Part shown: piece by piece, positions 32,455 to 41,834 of the stretch | Numbering within the stretch: position 1 is the first letter of the stretch | Layout: each line of letters starts with the position of its first letter | Assembly (NCBI RefSeq): GCF_039542905.1 | Contig: NZ_BAABIS010000001.1 | Coordinates: forward strand, 3,782,001-3,846,000 | Origin: Kitasatospora terrestris | Lineage (GTDB): Bacteria; Actinomycetota; Actinomycetes; Streptomycetales; Streptomycetaceae | Direction of reading: 5' to 3' | DNA length: 64,000 nt | Notes under the pieces: model-generated | Told to the model about the DNA's origin: nothing | Seen by the model: the letters and a program-made list of their open reading frames with translations, nothing else | Databases searched by the model: none | Translations under genes and position numbers: made by a program

Positions 32455-32497
32455 AACGGCCCGCCGCCCGCGCTGTTGGCGCGGGGGGCGGGCCGTT
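32455..32497 (-). terminator. Terminator of gpmA
   Basis: AACGGCCCGCC (32455-32465) pairs with GGCGGGCCGTT (32487-32497), with an inner GC-rich stem, directly after the gpmA stop codon. Confidence 0.8.
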
Positions 32498-32509
32498 TCG
32501 CCTTCGGGC

Positions 32510-33268
32510 TTACTTCTTGCCCTGGTTCTTGACCGCCTCGATGGCGGCCGCGGCGGCCTCCGGGTCGAGGTAGCGGCCGCCGGGGGTGACCGGCTTGAAG
32601 TCGGCGTCGAGCTCGTAGACCAGCGGGATGCCGGTCGGGATGTTCAGGCCGGCGATGTCGGCGTCGGAGATGCCGTCCAGATGCTTGACCAGGGCGCGCA
32701 GGCTGTTGCCGTGCGCGGTGACCAGGACGGTGTTGCCCTCGGCGAGATCCGGGACGATCGCGTCGTACCAGTACGGGAGCATCCGCTCGACGACGTCCTT
32801 GAGGCACTCGGTGGCGGGCCGCAGCTCCGAGGGGATCTCGGCGTAGCGGGCGTCACCGGCCTGCGAGTACTCGGCGTCGTCGGCGAGCACGGGCGGCGGG
32901 GTGTCGTACGAGCGGCGCCACAGCTGGAACTGGTCCTCGCCGAACTCGGCCAGGGTCTGGGCCTTGTCCTTGCCCTGGAGGGCGCCGTAGTGGCGCTCGT
33001 TCAGGCGCCAGCTGCGGCGGACCGGGATCCAGTGGCGGTCGGCCTTGTCCAGGGCGATCTGCGAGGTGCGGATCGCGCGGCGCAGGAGGGAGGTGTGCAC
33101 GACGTCGGGGAGCAGGCCCTCGGCAAGGAGCAGCTCACCGCCGCGCGCGGCTTCCTTCTCGCCCTTCTCGTTGAGGTCGACGTCGACCCAGCCGGTGAAG
33201 AGGTTCTTCTGGTTCCACTGGCTTTCGCCGTGGCGGAGCAGGATCAGTCGGTAGGTCGTGTCAGCCAT
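32510..33268 (-). CDS. gpmA: 2,3-bisphosphoglycerate-dependent phosphoglycerate mutase
   Basis: A 252-residue glycolytic enzyme that interconverts 3- and 2-phosphoglycerate. [20 protein letters not shown] carries the phospho-His13; [20 protein letters not shown] contains the acid and substrate residues; [17 protein letters not shown] holds the second His; [13 protein letters not shown] closes the fold. Length is normal. ATG 33268 fits the conserved start MADTTYRL. It is divergent from the MFS gene. Confidence 0.96.
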   Translation of the reverse strand: MADTTYRLILLRHGESQWNQKNLFTGWVDVDLNEKGEKEAARGGELLLAEGLLPDVVHTSLLRRAIRTSQIALDKADRHWIPVRRSWRLNERHYGALQGKDKAQTLAEFGEDQFQLWRRSYDTPPPVLADDAEYSQAGDARYAEIPSELRPATECLKDVVERMLPYWYDAIVPDLAEGNTVLVTAHGNSLRALVKHLDGISDADIAGLNIPTGIPLVYELDADFKPVTPGGRYLDPEAAAAAIEAVKNQGKK

Positions 33269-33414
33269 GGCCCCCAGCTTAGTGGCTCGAATTTAAGTGC
33301 TGGTCGGGCCGAGGGTCCGCTAGTAATGTGTGCGCCACCATCCTGCCTCTTACCGTCGTGCTGAGCGGACCACCCCGCCCCGCTCAGCGGGCGTCCACGT
33401 CCCGGGAGCCCCCA

Positions 33415-34674
33415 TTGGCTGCGCCAAGCCGTGTCCGCACCGCCGTCTCGGAGACCGTGGGAGGACTCCCGCAGCAGTTCTGGTGGCTGTGGGCGAGCAC
33501 GCTGGTGAACCGGCTCGGCGGCTTCGTGGTCACCTTCCTGGCCCTGTACCTGACCGCCGAGCGGGGTTACTCCGCCTCGTACGCCGGACTGGTCTCCGCG
33601 CTGTTCGGCCTCGGCGCGGCCATCGCGGCGCTCGGCGCGGGCGTGCTGACCGACCGGCTCGGCCGGCGGCCCACCCTGCTGGCGGCGCAGCTCGCCACGG
33701 CCGTGTTCACCGCGGTGCTGGGCTTCACCGACGGTCCGGTGGCAATCGCGGTGGTGGCGTTCCTCACGGGCCTGGCGAACAACGCCGCCCGCCCCGCGAT
33801 CTCGGCGATCATCGCCGACGTCGTCCCGGCCGAGGACCGGGTCCGGGCGTACTCGCTGAACTACTGGGCGATCAACATCGGCTTCGGCGTCTCCGCGGCC
33901 GCGGCCGGACTGATCGCCACCCACGGCTACCTCACCCTGTTCCTGCTGGACGCGCTCTCCACGCTGCTCTGCGCGGTGCTGATCTTCGTCCGGATCCCCG
34001 AGACCCGGCCCGAGCGGACGGCCGCCGTCGCCCCCGGCACCAAGCCGGTCGGACTGGGCACCGTCTTCCGCGACGGCCCGTTCATGGCCGTCTTCGGCGT
34101 CAACCTGCTGCTCGCCATGGTCTTCCAGCAGGGCTCCACCACGCTGGCCGTCGACATGGGGCAGCACTCCATCACCACCACCGAGTTCGGCCTGGTCGCC
34201 AGCCTCAACGGCGTGCTGATCGTGCTGCTGCAGCTGCCGGTCACCCGCTGGATGGAAGGCCGCAGCCGGACGGGCCTGCTGGTCGTCGGCGCCCTGCTGA
34301 TCGGCTGGGGCTTCGGGTTGAGCGCCCTCGCCGGCAGCTCCGCCGCGCTGTACGCCCTCACCGTGGCGGTCTGGACGATCGGCGAGATCATCAACGCGCC
34401 GACCATGATGGGCCTGGTCGCCGAACTCTCCCCCGCCGAGGCGCGCGGCCGCTACCAGGGCGTGTACTCGCTCTCCTGGTCGCTCGCGTCCTTCCTCGGA
34501 CCGGCCGCGGGCGGCCTGCTGCTCGACCACGCCGGACCCGCGGTGCTCTGGGGCACCTGCGCCGTCGTCGGCACGATCGCGGCCGTCGCCTTCGTCCCGA
34601 TCGGCCGCCGAAAGACCGTCGCCCCGCTCCCGGTCCCGGTCGCCGAACAGCCGGCCGCCGCCGTCGCCTCCTGA
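33415..34674 (+). CDS. MFS transporter
   Basis: A 12-helix major-facilitator transporter of about 419 residues. The loop 2-3 motif reads GVLTDRLGRRPTLLA, and GRYQGVYSLSWSLASFLGPA near helix 11 is like drug-efflux members. TTG 33415 is preferred since GGGAG lies 6 bases upstream and gives a start near AAPSRVRTAVSETVGG; an earlier GTG at 33328 falls directly on TAGTAAT, which looks like a -10 box. The substrate cannot be named. It is divergent from gpmA and convergent with the SLATT gene. Confidence 0.85.
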   Translation: MAAPSRVRTAVSETVGGLPQQFWWLWASTLVNRLGGFVVTFLALYLTAERGYSASYAGLVSALFGLGAAIAALGAGVLTDRLGRRPTLLAAQLATAVFTAVLGFTDGPVAIAVVAFLTGLANNAARPAISAIIADVVPAEDRVRAYSLNYWAINIGFGVSAAAAGLIATHGYLTLFLLDALSTLLCAVLIFVRIPETRPERTAAVAPGTKPVGLGTVFRDGPFMAVFGVNLLLAMVFQQGSTTLAVDMGQHSITTTEFGLVASLNGVLIVLLQLPVTRWMEGRSRTGLLVVGALLIGWGFGLSALAGSSAALYALTVAVWTIGEIINAPTMMGLVAELSPAEARGRYQGVYSLSWSLASFLGPAAGGLLLDHAGPAVLWGTCAVVGTIAAVAFVPIGRRKTVAPLPVPVAEQPAAAVAS

Positions 34675-34696
34675 ACTCCGGCGCTCCGCCCGGGCC

Positions 34697-35164
34697 TCAG
34701 GCGCCCTCGGCCTGGCGGATCCTGATCCACGCCTCGTGGTCGCCCCGGGCGATCTCCTCGAACTCGGCGTGCACCCGGTCGACGTCCTCCGGGGCCGGCG
34801 GCTCCTCGCCGAGCCCCGCCCGGAGGTAGTCGATCGACCGGGCCAGGGTGGTGAGCCGGTGGACGGTGTCCGCGCGCTGGATCCACACCGTGCGGTACGA
34901 GAAGAACGTCGCCCACGCCGCCAGCACCGTCACCAGCGCGCCGAGCGCCAGCGCCACGTTCGCCAGCCACTGCTCCGCGCCCGTCGACACCTTCACCCCG
35001 AGCAGGACGGTGATCAGCGCCGACAGCGTCACCGTCGCCAGCTGCAGGGTGAACGCCCGCCGCCGGTCCCAGTCCCGACGGCGCCGGCGCTCGACCAGCT
35101 CCGCGCGCACCAACTGCTCCAGGTACGCCAACCGCCGTCCGGCGGCCCCCGCCGCGTCCGTCAT
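34697..35164 (-). CDS. DUF4231/SLATT-type two-helix membrane protein
   Basis: A 155-residue protein. A basic helical N-terminus (YLEQLVRAELVERRRRRDWD) is followed by two adjoining membrane helices (TLQLATVTLSALITVLLGVK and ANVALALGALVTVLAAWATF) and a helical C-terminal part with FFSYRTVWIQRADTVHRLTT. This layout fits DUF4231, a member of the SLATT membrane-effector group. SLATT proteins in general are proposed pore-forming effectors of nucleotide-signalling defence systems, but no SMODS, SLOG or other partner is adjacent here. ATG 35164. It lies 72 bp after the YbjN-like gene on the same strand. Confidence 0.7.
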   Translation of the reverse strand: MTDAAGAAGRRLAYLEQLVRAELVERRRRRDWDRRRAFTLQLATVTLSALITVLLGVKVSTGAEQWLANVALALGALVTVLAAWATFFSYRTVWIQRADTVHRLTTLARSIDYLRAGLGEEPPAPEDVDRVHAEFEEIARGDHEAWIRIRQAEGA

Positions 35165-35236
35165 CCGCCCGCCCCCCGTCTGCGTGTTCGAACGGCCATC
35201 CAAGCAGAGCGGGCCGGCGCGGGGCGGGGGTTCCGC

Positions 35237-35761
35237 TCAGGCGGTGGCGGGGGGCTGCTCCGCCGCGGGGCCGGCGAGGTGCGCGAACGCCTCCAGGTTG
35301 CGGGTGGACTCGCCGCGCTTGGTCCGCCACTCCCACTCGCGGCGGATCGCGCTCGCGAAGCCCAGCTCCAGCAGGGTGTTGAACGGCTCGTCCGCGTTCT
35401 GCAGCACCGTGCCGAGCAGCCGGTCCACCGCGTCCCCGGTCAGCGCCTCCAGCGGCAGCCGGCCCGCCAGGTAGACGTCGCCCAGCGGGTCGATCGCGTA
35501 CGCCACCCCGTACAGGCGGGTGTTGCGCTCCAGCAGCCAGCGGTAGACGCCCTCGTGGTTCTCGTCCGGGCGGCGGATCACGAACGCGTTCACCGACAGC
35601 GTGTGGTCGCCGACCCGCAGCGCGCACGTGGTCGACAGCTTCCGCGTCCCGGGCAGCGTCGCCACCAGCGTGTACGGATCGGCCGCCGCCGGCTCCCACG
35701 CCACCCCGGCCTCGTCCAACGCCCCCCGCAGCAGGGCCAGCGCCCCGTCCTTGTCACCCAT
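35237..35761 (-). CDS. YbjN-domain protein
   Basis: A 174-residue protein with the YbjN/type III secretion chaperone-like alpha-beta fold: LATLPGTRKLSTTCALRVGD-type strands (here LVATLPGTRKLSTTCALRV), HTLSVNAFVIRRPDENHEGV, YRWLLERNTRLYGVAYAIDP and LGDVYLAGRLPLEAL. YbjN proteins bind partners and affect stress responses in other bacteria; the role in Streptomyces is unknown. It directly follows mshA (121 bp, same strand), as in related genomes, and precedes the SLATT-like gene. Confidence 0.85.
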   Translation of the reverse strand: MGDKDGALALLRGALDEAGVAWEPAAADPYTLVATLPGTRKLSTTCALRVGDHTLSVNAFVIRRPDENHEGVYRWLLERNTRLYGVAYAIDPLGDVYLAGRLPLEALTGDAVDRLLGTVLQNADEPFNTLLELGFASAIRREWEWRTKRGESTRNLEAFAHLAGPAAEQPPATA

Positions 35762-35882
35762 GCCCCCACGCTATCCGCCCACCCCGCACCGCCGCCCTGT
35801 CACCCGCATCACGCCGCGAGCGCCGCGCAGCGGGCGGAGGCCCGGCCCGGAAGCCCCGCGCAGCGGGCACCGGGCCGGGCGG

Positions 35883-37235
35883 TCAGGCGAAGCGGAGGCG
35901 GGAGGGGGTGCGGGGGGTGAGCGCGGAGGCGTAGACGTCGGCGGTGGTGGCGGCGGAGGCGGACCAGCCGAAGGCGGTGGCGTGGTGGGCGGCGGCCTGC
36001 CCGAGGCGGGCGACGAGGGCGGGGTCGGTCGCGTAGGGCTCCAGCGCGTGGGCCCAGGCCTCGGGGTCGTGGCCGTTGACCAGGGTGCCGGTGCGGCCGT
36101 CGCCGACGGCGACCGGCAGGCCGCCGACGGCGGCGGCGACCACGGGGGTGCCGCAGGCCTGGGCCTCCAGGGCGACCAGGCCGAAGGACTCGCTGTGCGA
36201 GGGCATGACGAGCGCGCTCGCGGCGCGGTACCACTCGGCGAGCTGGGCCTGCCCGACCGGCGGGTGGAAGCGGACCACGTCGCCGATGCCGAGCTGTGCG
36301 GCGAGCTTGTGCAGGCTCTCGGGCTTGGCGAGGCCGGTGCCGGAGGGGCCGCCGACGACCGGGACGACGAGCCGTTCGCGCAGTTCGGGGCGGTGGGCGA
36401 GCAGCTGGGCGACGGCCTTGAGCAGGACGTCCGGCGCCTTGAGGGGCTGTATTCGCCCGGCGAAGAGCAGGACGGCGGCGTCCTGCGGCAGCCCGAGCCG
36501 GGCGCGGGCGGCGGCGCGGTCGCCGGGCCGGAAGACGTCCAGGTTGACGCCGGGGTGGACGACGGCGAGCTGCTCGGGGCGGGCGCCGTAGTGCCGGGTG
36601 AGCTCGGCGGCCTCCTCGGCGGTGTTGGCGATCAGCCGGTCGGCGGCGTCGACGACCTGGGTCTCGCCGATGACGCGGGCGGCGGGCTCGGGGGTGTCGC
36701 CGTCGGCGAGTGCGGCGTTCTTGACCTTGGCCATGGTGTGCATGGTGTGCACGAGGGGCACGCCCCACCGTTCGGCGGCGAGCCAGCCGACCTGGCCGGA
36801 GAGCCAGTAGTGGGAGTGGACGAGGTCGTAGTGGCCGGGCCGGTGCCCGGCCTCGGTGCGCAGCACGGCGTGGGTGAAGGCGCAGAGCTGGGCGGGGAGG
36901 TCTTCCTTGATCAGGCCTTCGTAGGGGCCTGCGGTGACGTGCCGGACCAGGACGCCGGGGGCGAGCTCGACGACGGGCGCGTCGTCGGAGCTGGTGGCGC
37001 GGGTGAAGACCTCGACCTCGATGTCGATCTCGGCGAGCCGCTTGGCGAGCTCGACGATGTAGACGTTCATGCCGCCGGCGTCGCCGGTGCCGGGCTGGTG
37101 CAGCGGGGAGGTGTGGACACTGAGCATGGCGATCCGGCGCGGTCGGCGGCGGCCGCCGACGAGGGCCTGGAGGCGGGCGCGGGATGGCACGGTGAGCCGG
37201 TCGCGGCGGGCCGTCCGGACGAGGTGCTGGGTCAC
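35883..37235 (-). CDS. mshA: D-inositol-3-phosphate glycosyltransferase MshA
   Basis: A 450-residue GT-B glycosyltransferase that starts mycothiol synthesis by joining UDP-GlcNAc to inositol phosphate. [20 protein letters not shown] and [15 protein letters not shown] are the signature N-terminal loop; [34 protein letters not shown] and [20 protein letters not shown] (EX7E motif) follow. GTG 37235 has GGAGG 10 bases upstream. The N-terminal 38 residues are an extension usual in Streptomyces. The YbjN-type gene follows. Confidence 0.95.
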   Translation of the reverse strand: MTQHLVRTARRDRLTVPSRARLQALVGGRRRPRRIAMLSVHTSPLHQPGTGDAGGMNVYIVELAKRLAEIDIEVEVFTRATSSDDAPVVELAPGVLVRHVTAGPYEGLIKEDLPAQLCAFTHAVLRTEAGHRPGHYDLVHSHYWLSGQVGWLAAERWGVPLVHTMHTMAKVKNAALADGDTPEPAARVIGETQVVDAADRLIANTAEEAAELTRHYGARPEQLAVVHPGVNLDVFRPGDRAAARARLGLPQDAAVLLFAGRIQPLKAPDVLLKAVAQLLAHRPELRERLVVPVVGGPSGTGLAKPESLHKLAAQLGIGDVVRFHPPVGQAQLAEWYRAASALVMPSHSESFGLVALEAQACGTPVVAAAVGGLPVAVGDGRTGTLVNGHDPEAWAHALEPYATDPALVARLGQAAAHHATAFGWSASAATTADVYASALTPRTPSRLRFA

Positions 37236-37470
37236 CTGGCTGAAGCCTCCTCTGTGCTCCGGGCGGGGCCGGCGCGCGGCGGTACTGGTCGGCGGCACTG
37301 GTCGGTGGTGGGGCGTCCCGGCGCGGGTCCCCGGCCGGTGACGTGCGGCCGCCCGCGGCCGGGGGCAGCGGGCGGACAGACATCCAGTGTGCCAACCACG
37401 GCACGAGTGCCGCCTATTCCCCGTCTCAGCCCGTGAGACCGGGTGCCCGGAATTGCGTACGCTTGCCCGC

Positions 37471-38310
37471 ATGGCCGCCTCCGACCACCCCACGACCCCG
37501 CCCGGCCCGCCGGGTCGCGGCCGCGCCCCCCGGCCGGTCGGAACGATCACGCGCGGCACCACCGGCACCAACCGCCTGCGCCGGATGGACCGCTGGATCG
37601 CGCACACCGCGGCCGGTCCGCTGCGGCTGGCGGAGCGGCCCCCGATCGCCGTGGACCTGGGCTACGGGGCGGCGCCGTGGACGGCGGTGGAGCTGTCGGC
37701 CCGCCTGCGGGCGGTGCGGCCGGACGTGCGGGTGGTCGGCATCGAGATCGACCCGGCCAGGGTGGCGGCGGCCGCGCCGTACGCCGAGGAGCCGCTGCTG
37801 ACCTTCCGGCGGGGCGGGTTCGAGGTGCCGCTGGACGGCGCGCGGGCCCAGCTGATCCGGGCGGCGAACGTGCTGCGCCAGTACGACGAGGACGCGGTCG
37901 CGGAGGTCTGGGAGCGGCTGTGCGGGCGGCTGGCGCCGGACGGACTGCTGGTCGAGGGGACCTGCGACGAGATCGGGCGGCGGCACGTCTGGGTGGCACT
38001 GGGCCCGGAGGGGCCGCGGACGGTGACCTTCGCGGCCCGCCTGGGCAGCCTGGGCCGGCCGTCGGACCTGGCGGAGCGGCTGCCGAAGGCGCTGATCCAC
38101 CACAACGTGCCGGGTCGTCCGGTGCACGCGTTCCTGGCCGACTTCGACCGGGCGTGGGCGGCCGCGGCGCCGTACGCCGCGTTCGGGGCCCGGCAGCGCT
38201 GGGCGGCGGCGTGCGCGGCGCTGGCGGCCGACTGGCCGCTGGTGGACGCGCGGGGGCGCCGGCGGCAGGGCGAGGTCACGGTGGCCTGGTCGGCGCTGGC
38301 CCCGCGCTGA
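37471..38310 (+). CDS. Class I SAM-dependent methyltransferase-like protein
   Basis: A 279-residue protein. After a Pro/Gly/Arg N-terminus comes [15 protein letters not shown], then the SAM-binding motif I variant [20 protein letters not shown] and motif [38 protein letters not shown] and [20 protein letters not shown] close the Rossmann core. The C-terminal third is helical. Such proteins are annotated as methyltransferases; no substrate is known. ATG 37471 lies only 7 bases after a TACGCT box, so the mRNA may be leaderless. It is divergent from mshA. Confidence 0.8.
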   Translation: MAASDHPTTPPGPPGRGRAPRPVGTITRGTTGTNRLRRMDRWIAHTAAGPLRLAERPPIAVDLGYGAAPWTAVELSARLRAVRPDVRVVGIEIDPARVAAAAPYAEEPLLTFRRGGFEVPLDGARAQLIRAANVLRQYDEDAVAEVWERLCGRLAPDGLLVEGTCDEIGRRHVWVALGPEGPRTVTFAARLGSLGRPSDLAERLPKALIHHNVPGRPVHAFLADFDRAWAAAAPYAAFGARQRWAAACAALAADWPLVDARGRRRQGEVTVAWSALAPR

Positions 38311-38437
38311 GCGCTCCGGTGTGCGGATCGCGTGTTTCACTCGAACGAATTATCGAACATCGCTGGCGTGTTGACGCCCCGCCGCGCCACCATGGAGGCG
38401 GACACCCGCCCTGCCCCGTCCGCCATGTGACCGCCCA

Positions 38438-38971
38438 TCAGCCCAGCTCGCGCCAGATCCGTTCGAACGTCTCGTACGCCGCCCCGTCGAAGAGCACGAA
38501 CCGCACCTCCTCCAGCACACCGCGACCAGCCTCCGCCCCGGTGACGGCGGTGAGGGCGATCCGCGCCGCGTCCTCCATCGGCCAGCCGAAGATTCCCGCC
38601 GAGATCGCCGGGAAGGCCACCGTCCGCGCCCCCAACTCCACCGCCACCCCCAGCGATTCGCGATAACAGGAGGCCAGCAGTCCGGCCCGCCCCTCGTAGT
38701 CGGCGGCCGAATACACCGGTCCGACGGTGTGCACCACCCAGCGGGCCGGCAGCCGTCCCGCCGTGGTGGCGACCGCACGGCCGGTCGGCAGCCCCTTGCC
38801 GTAGTGGGAGGCGCGCAGCCGGCGGCAGTCCGCGAGGATCTCCGGGCCGCCCCGCCGGTGGATCGCGCCGTCCACCCCGCCGCCGCCGAGCAGGCTCGAA
38901 TTCGCGGCGTTCACCACCACGTCCACCTGCTGATCCGTGATGTCACCCTGCACCAGCGTGATCCGCGTCAC
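38438..38971 (-). CDS. O-acetyl-ADP-ribose deacetylase-type macrodomain protein
   Basis: A 177-residue macrodomain of the YmdB/MacroD class that removes acetyl or ADP-ribose groups. ITLVQGDITDQQVDVVVNAA, NSSLLGGGGVDGAIHRRGGP and AFPAISAGIFGWPMEDAARI are the three ligand-binding loops and are complete. GTG 38971 has GGAGG 9 bases upstream; an extension to 39073 is not coding. It is divergent from the PP2C gene. A second, unrelated macrodomain gene lies at 49768. Confidence 0.94.
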   Translation of the reverse strand: MTRITLVQGDITDQQVDVVVNAANSSLLGGGGVDGAIHRRGGPEILADCRRLRASHYGKGLPTGRAVATTAGRLPARWVVHTVGPVYSAADYEGRAGLLASCYRESLGVAVELGARTVAFPAISAGIFGWPMEDAARIALTAVTGAEAGRGVLEEVRFVLFDGAAYETFERIWRELG

Positions 38972-39210
38972 CGATCCCGACCTCCATCGCTCCCGTCGGT
39001 ACGGCGCCGTCCGGCCCGCCGCACTGACCCGAACCGTAACCAGAACACCCACCAAGAGCGTGGCAATAACCACATCGGCGGCGCTCGGTCCGAGAAATTT
39101 CCGGAGATCACGTTATGGTCGCGAGAAGCTCCTCGACCCGCGGTGGTGCCAGGCGGGCACTGCGCGCGGACCCCAGCCGTTGGGCAGTCGGGGAAAGGAA
39201 GGACCGACCC

Positions 39211-40713
39211 ATGCCCGCAACGGGAGACGGGCGGGCAGCCGCCGCGCGGACCGCTGTCGCCGCCGGCGCCGCCGTCCACGGCGGCGGCACCACCGGTACC
39301 GGAGCCGAGACGGGCACGCCGATACCGCACCCGCGGAGCACCGCCGGCCGGCGCCCCGCCGCGGCCCCGTCGCCCGCCGTGCCGGCGCCCGGCCCCCGGC
39401 CCGGCGGCCCGAGGAGCGGTCCCGGCGGCCCGGGCGGCCCGGGCGGATCCGGCAGCGGGCGGCCCGAGCGACTGCTGGTGATCACCGGCCCGGTCGGCGA
39501 GTGCACGCTGTACGACACCCTGGCGGGCGAGACCGGTCCGGGCATCGAGCTGCACCGCGTCCCCGGCGTGGAGCAGGCCCTGGACCTGCTGCCCCCCGCC
39601 CCGGGCACCGGCCGCCGCGCCGCGCACCAGCTCGACTTCACCTGCATCCTGCTCGACCTGGGCACCCCCGGCGAGCTGCCGCCCGGCTCCGACGGCCTGG
39701 ACGGGCTGCGCGCCCTGCTGGCCCGCGCGCCGTACACCGCGGTGGTCGTCCTCACCGACGCCGCCGGCACCGAGCTGGGCGCCGCCGCGGTCGCCGCCGG
39801 CGCCCAGGACTTCCTGATCCGGCAGGAGACCGACGGTCCGCTGCTGGCCCGCGCCCTGCGGTACGCGGTGGAGCGCAAGCGGGCCGACGAGTCGCAGCGC
39901 CGCCTCGTCGAGGCCGAGCTGCGCGGCCAGGAGAACGCGCGCCTCCAGCGCCACCTGCTGCCCACCCCGCTGCTGGACGGCGCCAACCTCGCCTTCACCC
40001 GCCGGTACCGGCCGGGCCGCCGCCGCGCCCTGCTCGGCGGCGACTTCTACGACGCGGTCCGCACCAAGGACGGCCGGGTCCACGTGGTGATCGGCGACGT
40101 CTGCGGCCACGGCCCGGACGAGGCCGCGCTCGGGGTCGCGCTGCGGATAGCGTGGCGCACCCTGGTCTTCGCCGGGCTGTCCGGCGGCGAGCTGCTCACC
40201 ACCCTCCAGCACGTCCTGGAGCACGAGCGGCGCAGCGACGAGATCTTCGCGACGCTCTGCATGGTGGTCCTCACCCCGCAGGAGTCGGCGGAGGTGCCGG
40301 GCACCGACGAGGCCGAGCTGTACCTGGCCGGCCACCCCGCGCCGCTGCTGCTCGCCCCGGCGGAGCGGCCCGCGCTGCTGCCGTCCGACCTGGCCGGTCC
40401 GGCGCTGGGCCTGCTGCCCTGCGACGCCAGCCACGCCGCCTGGCCCGCGCACCGACTGCGGCTGCACCCCGGCTGGCGGCTGATGCTGTACACCGACGGC
40501 CTGGTCGAGGGCCGGGTCGGCGCCGGCTCCCGGCGCCTGGGGCAGGACGGCCTGATCGACCTGATCGCCGACCACCAGGCGGGCGGCCTCACCCGCGGCC
40601 GGCTGGTCGACAGCGCCATCGCCGAGGTCGAGGAGCTGAACGGCGGCGCGCTCGCCGACGACGTCGCCGTGCTGCTGCTGGAGCGCAACCCGGTGCCGTT
40701 GATCATGGGCTGA
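39211..40713 (+). CDS. PP2C-type protein phosphatase (SpoIIE/RsbU-like) with degenerate receiver domain
   Basis: A 500-residue protein. Residues 1-85 are a Gly/Pro/Arg-rich disordered arm; about 85-205 form a receiver-like domain that keeps the phospho-Asp (CILLDLGTPG) but has ITGPV in place of the acidic pair and Arg (FLIRQE) in place of the Lys; a helical linker (RRLVEAELRGQENARLQRHL) leads to the PP2C domain with GGDFYDAV, VIGDVCGHGPDEAALG, LYTDGLVEGR and ADDVAVLLL (metal ligands complete). Such phosphatases activate anti-anti-sigma proteins in SigB-type networks. ATG 39211 follows GGAAAGGAAGGA. Terminator at 40779. Confidence 0.9.
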   Translation: MPATGDGRAAAARTAVAAGAAVHGGGTTGTGAETGTPIPHPRSTAGRRPAAAPSPAVPAPGPRPGGPRSGPGGPGGPGGSGSGRPERLLVITGPVGECTLYDTLAGETGPGIELHRVPGVEQALDLLPPAPGTGRRAAHQLDFTCILLDLGTPGELPPGSDGLDGLRALLARAPYTAVVVLTDAAGTELGAAAVAAGAQDFLIRQETDGPLLARALRYAVERKRADESQRRLVEAELRGQENARLQRHLLPTPLLDGANLAFTRRYRPGRRRALLGGDFYDAVRTKDGRVHVVIGDVCGHGPDEAALGVALRIAWRTLVFAGLSGGELLTTLQHVLEHERRSDEIFATLCMVVLTPQESAEVPGTDEAELYLAGHPAPLLLAPAERPALLPSDLAGPALGLLPCDASHAAWPAHRLRLHPGWRLMLYTDGLVEGRVGAGSRRLGQDGLIDLIADHQAGGLTRGRLVDSAIAEVEELNGGALADDVAVLLLERNPVPLIMG

Positions 40714-40778
40714 GCCGGCCCCGGCCGGCCGGGCGGACGCACTGGAGGACGCACTGGAGGACGTGCGGGAGGACGTGC

Positions 40779-40818
40779 GGGAGGGCGGCACCCCCGATCC
40801 GCGGGGTGCCGCCCTCCC
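40779..40818. terminator. Bidirectional terminator
   Basis: GGGAGGGCGGCACCCC and GGGGTGCCGCCCTCCC form a perfect 16-bp stem. It is preceded by tandem GGAGGACGCACT/GGAGGACGTGCG units (40741-40780). Confidence 0.88.
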
Positions 40819-40857
40819 GTACGCCTGCCCGCGCCTACCGGCGCCGGGCGCTCCGGC

Positions 40858-41196
40858 TCACCACGGCCCGTAGGGGCCGGTGTTCCGGTTGTTGCCGCTG
40901 CCGCGGCCGTCGGTCAGCTGCTTGATCGCGGGGCGGACGTCCACCACGTACACGATCGCGGCGACCAGGCCGATCAGCGTCAGGAAGCCGGTGATCGGGT
41001 TGGCGCCGAACAGCAGGTCGAGGCCGAGTGCCAGGCCGAGGACGACCAGCCAGAACGGCTTCGTCTTCTTGTCCGCCGCCCGGTACGCGTCCTCGCGGCG
41101 GGTCGCGGCGTCGACGAAGGCGAACGTCTTGAAACCGATGATCGCGGTCGCGATCCACCAGAACGGATTCAGGACGTCGAAGTACAGGATCTGCAC
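40858..41196 (-). CDS. DUF2516-family membrane protein
   Basis: A 112-residue protein with three hydrophobic segments (VLNPFWWIATAIIGFKTFAF, PFWLVVLGLALGLDLLFG, LTLIGLVAAIVYVVDVRPAI) and a Gly/Asn tail, matching actinobacterial DUF2516. Function unknown. ATG 41196. It is the last of three co-directional genes (XRE regulator, HbhA-like protein, DUF2516), with gaps of 32 and 69 bp, so one transcript is likely. Confidence 0.87.
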   Translation of the reverse strand: MQILYFDVLNPFWWIATAIIGFKTFAFVDAATRREDAYRAADKKTKPFWLVVLGLALGLDLLFGANPITGFLTLIGLVAAIVYVVDVRPAIKQLTDGRGSGNNRNTGPYGPW

Positions 41197-41265
41197 TGCG
41201 TTCTCCTCACTGCGGCTTCCGGGATCCCACCGTCCATCGTGGCACGCCCGGCCACCCGTCCGCGG

Positions 41266-41802
41266 CTACTCCTTCGGAGCGGCGGACTTCCGGGCCCGGG
41301 TGGTCTTCTTCGCGGCGGGCTTCTCGGCCGGAGCCCCGTCCACGGCCACGGCCTCGGCCTCGACCACCGGCTCGGCGTCCACCACGACCTCGGCCACCAC
41401 GACCTCCGCGGCCGCCTCGGCGCCGCCGGTGGTCTTCTCCACCACGACCCGGCCGCGCACGGCCAGCTCGTCGTAGGCCTCCTTGGCCTTGACCGCGAAC
41501 TCCAGCGCGCGGCCGACCTGCTGCATGGCGAACTCCTGCGCCTTCTCCTGCAGCACCTTGACGTCGGTGGGCAGGGTGCCGACCGACTCGGTCAGCTTCG
41601 CCTGCGCCTCGACGAGCTTGCTGCCCGCCTCCTGCAGCGCGGCGGCGGCCTTCTCCTGGGTGCCCTTGCGGTCGGCGGCCAGCGCCTCGACCCGGCCCGG
41701 CACTTCGCGCAGCTTCTCCACCGCGAGGTCGCCGGCGCCCGCCAGGGCGTACAGCGGGGTCGGGTCGCTGAGGGTCTTCTTGATGTCGTCGGTGATCGCC
41801 AT
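41266..41802 (-). CDS. HbhA-like helical protein
   Basis: A 178-residue protein. Residues 1-115 are long amphipathic helices (LYALAGAGDLAVEKLREVPG, KGTQEKAAAALQEAGSKLVE, VLQEKAQEFAMQQVGRALEF), followed by an acidic Val/Glu stretch and a basic Ala/Lys end (KPAAKKTTRARKSAAPKE). The layout matches heparin-binding haemagglutinin HbhA of mycobacteria, whose Lys/Ala tail binds glycans or DNA; the Streptomyces homologues have no proven role. ATG 41802. The XRE regulator gene precedes it by 32 bp. Confidence 0.82.
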   Translation of the reverse strand: MAITDDIKKTLSDPTPLYALAGAGDLAVEKLREVPGRVEALAADRKGTQEKAAAALQEAGSKLVEAQAKLTESVGTLPTDVKVLQEKAQEFAMQQVGRALEFAVKAKEAYDELAVRGRVVVEKTTGGAEAAAEVVVAEVVVDAEPVVEAEAVAVDGAPAEKPAAKKTTRARKSAAPKE

Positions 41803-41834
41803 GTCCGGTCCTCCCGGGTGTGTGGTGCGTTCGG

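Noticed and set aside
33328..33414. Longer MFS start at GTG 33328
   Set aside because: The GTG lies directly on the TAGTAAT box that looks like the -10 element, and no ribosome site is at the right distance. TTG 33415 has one.
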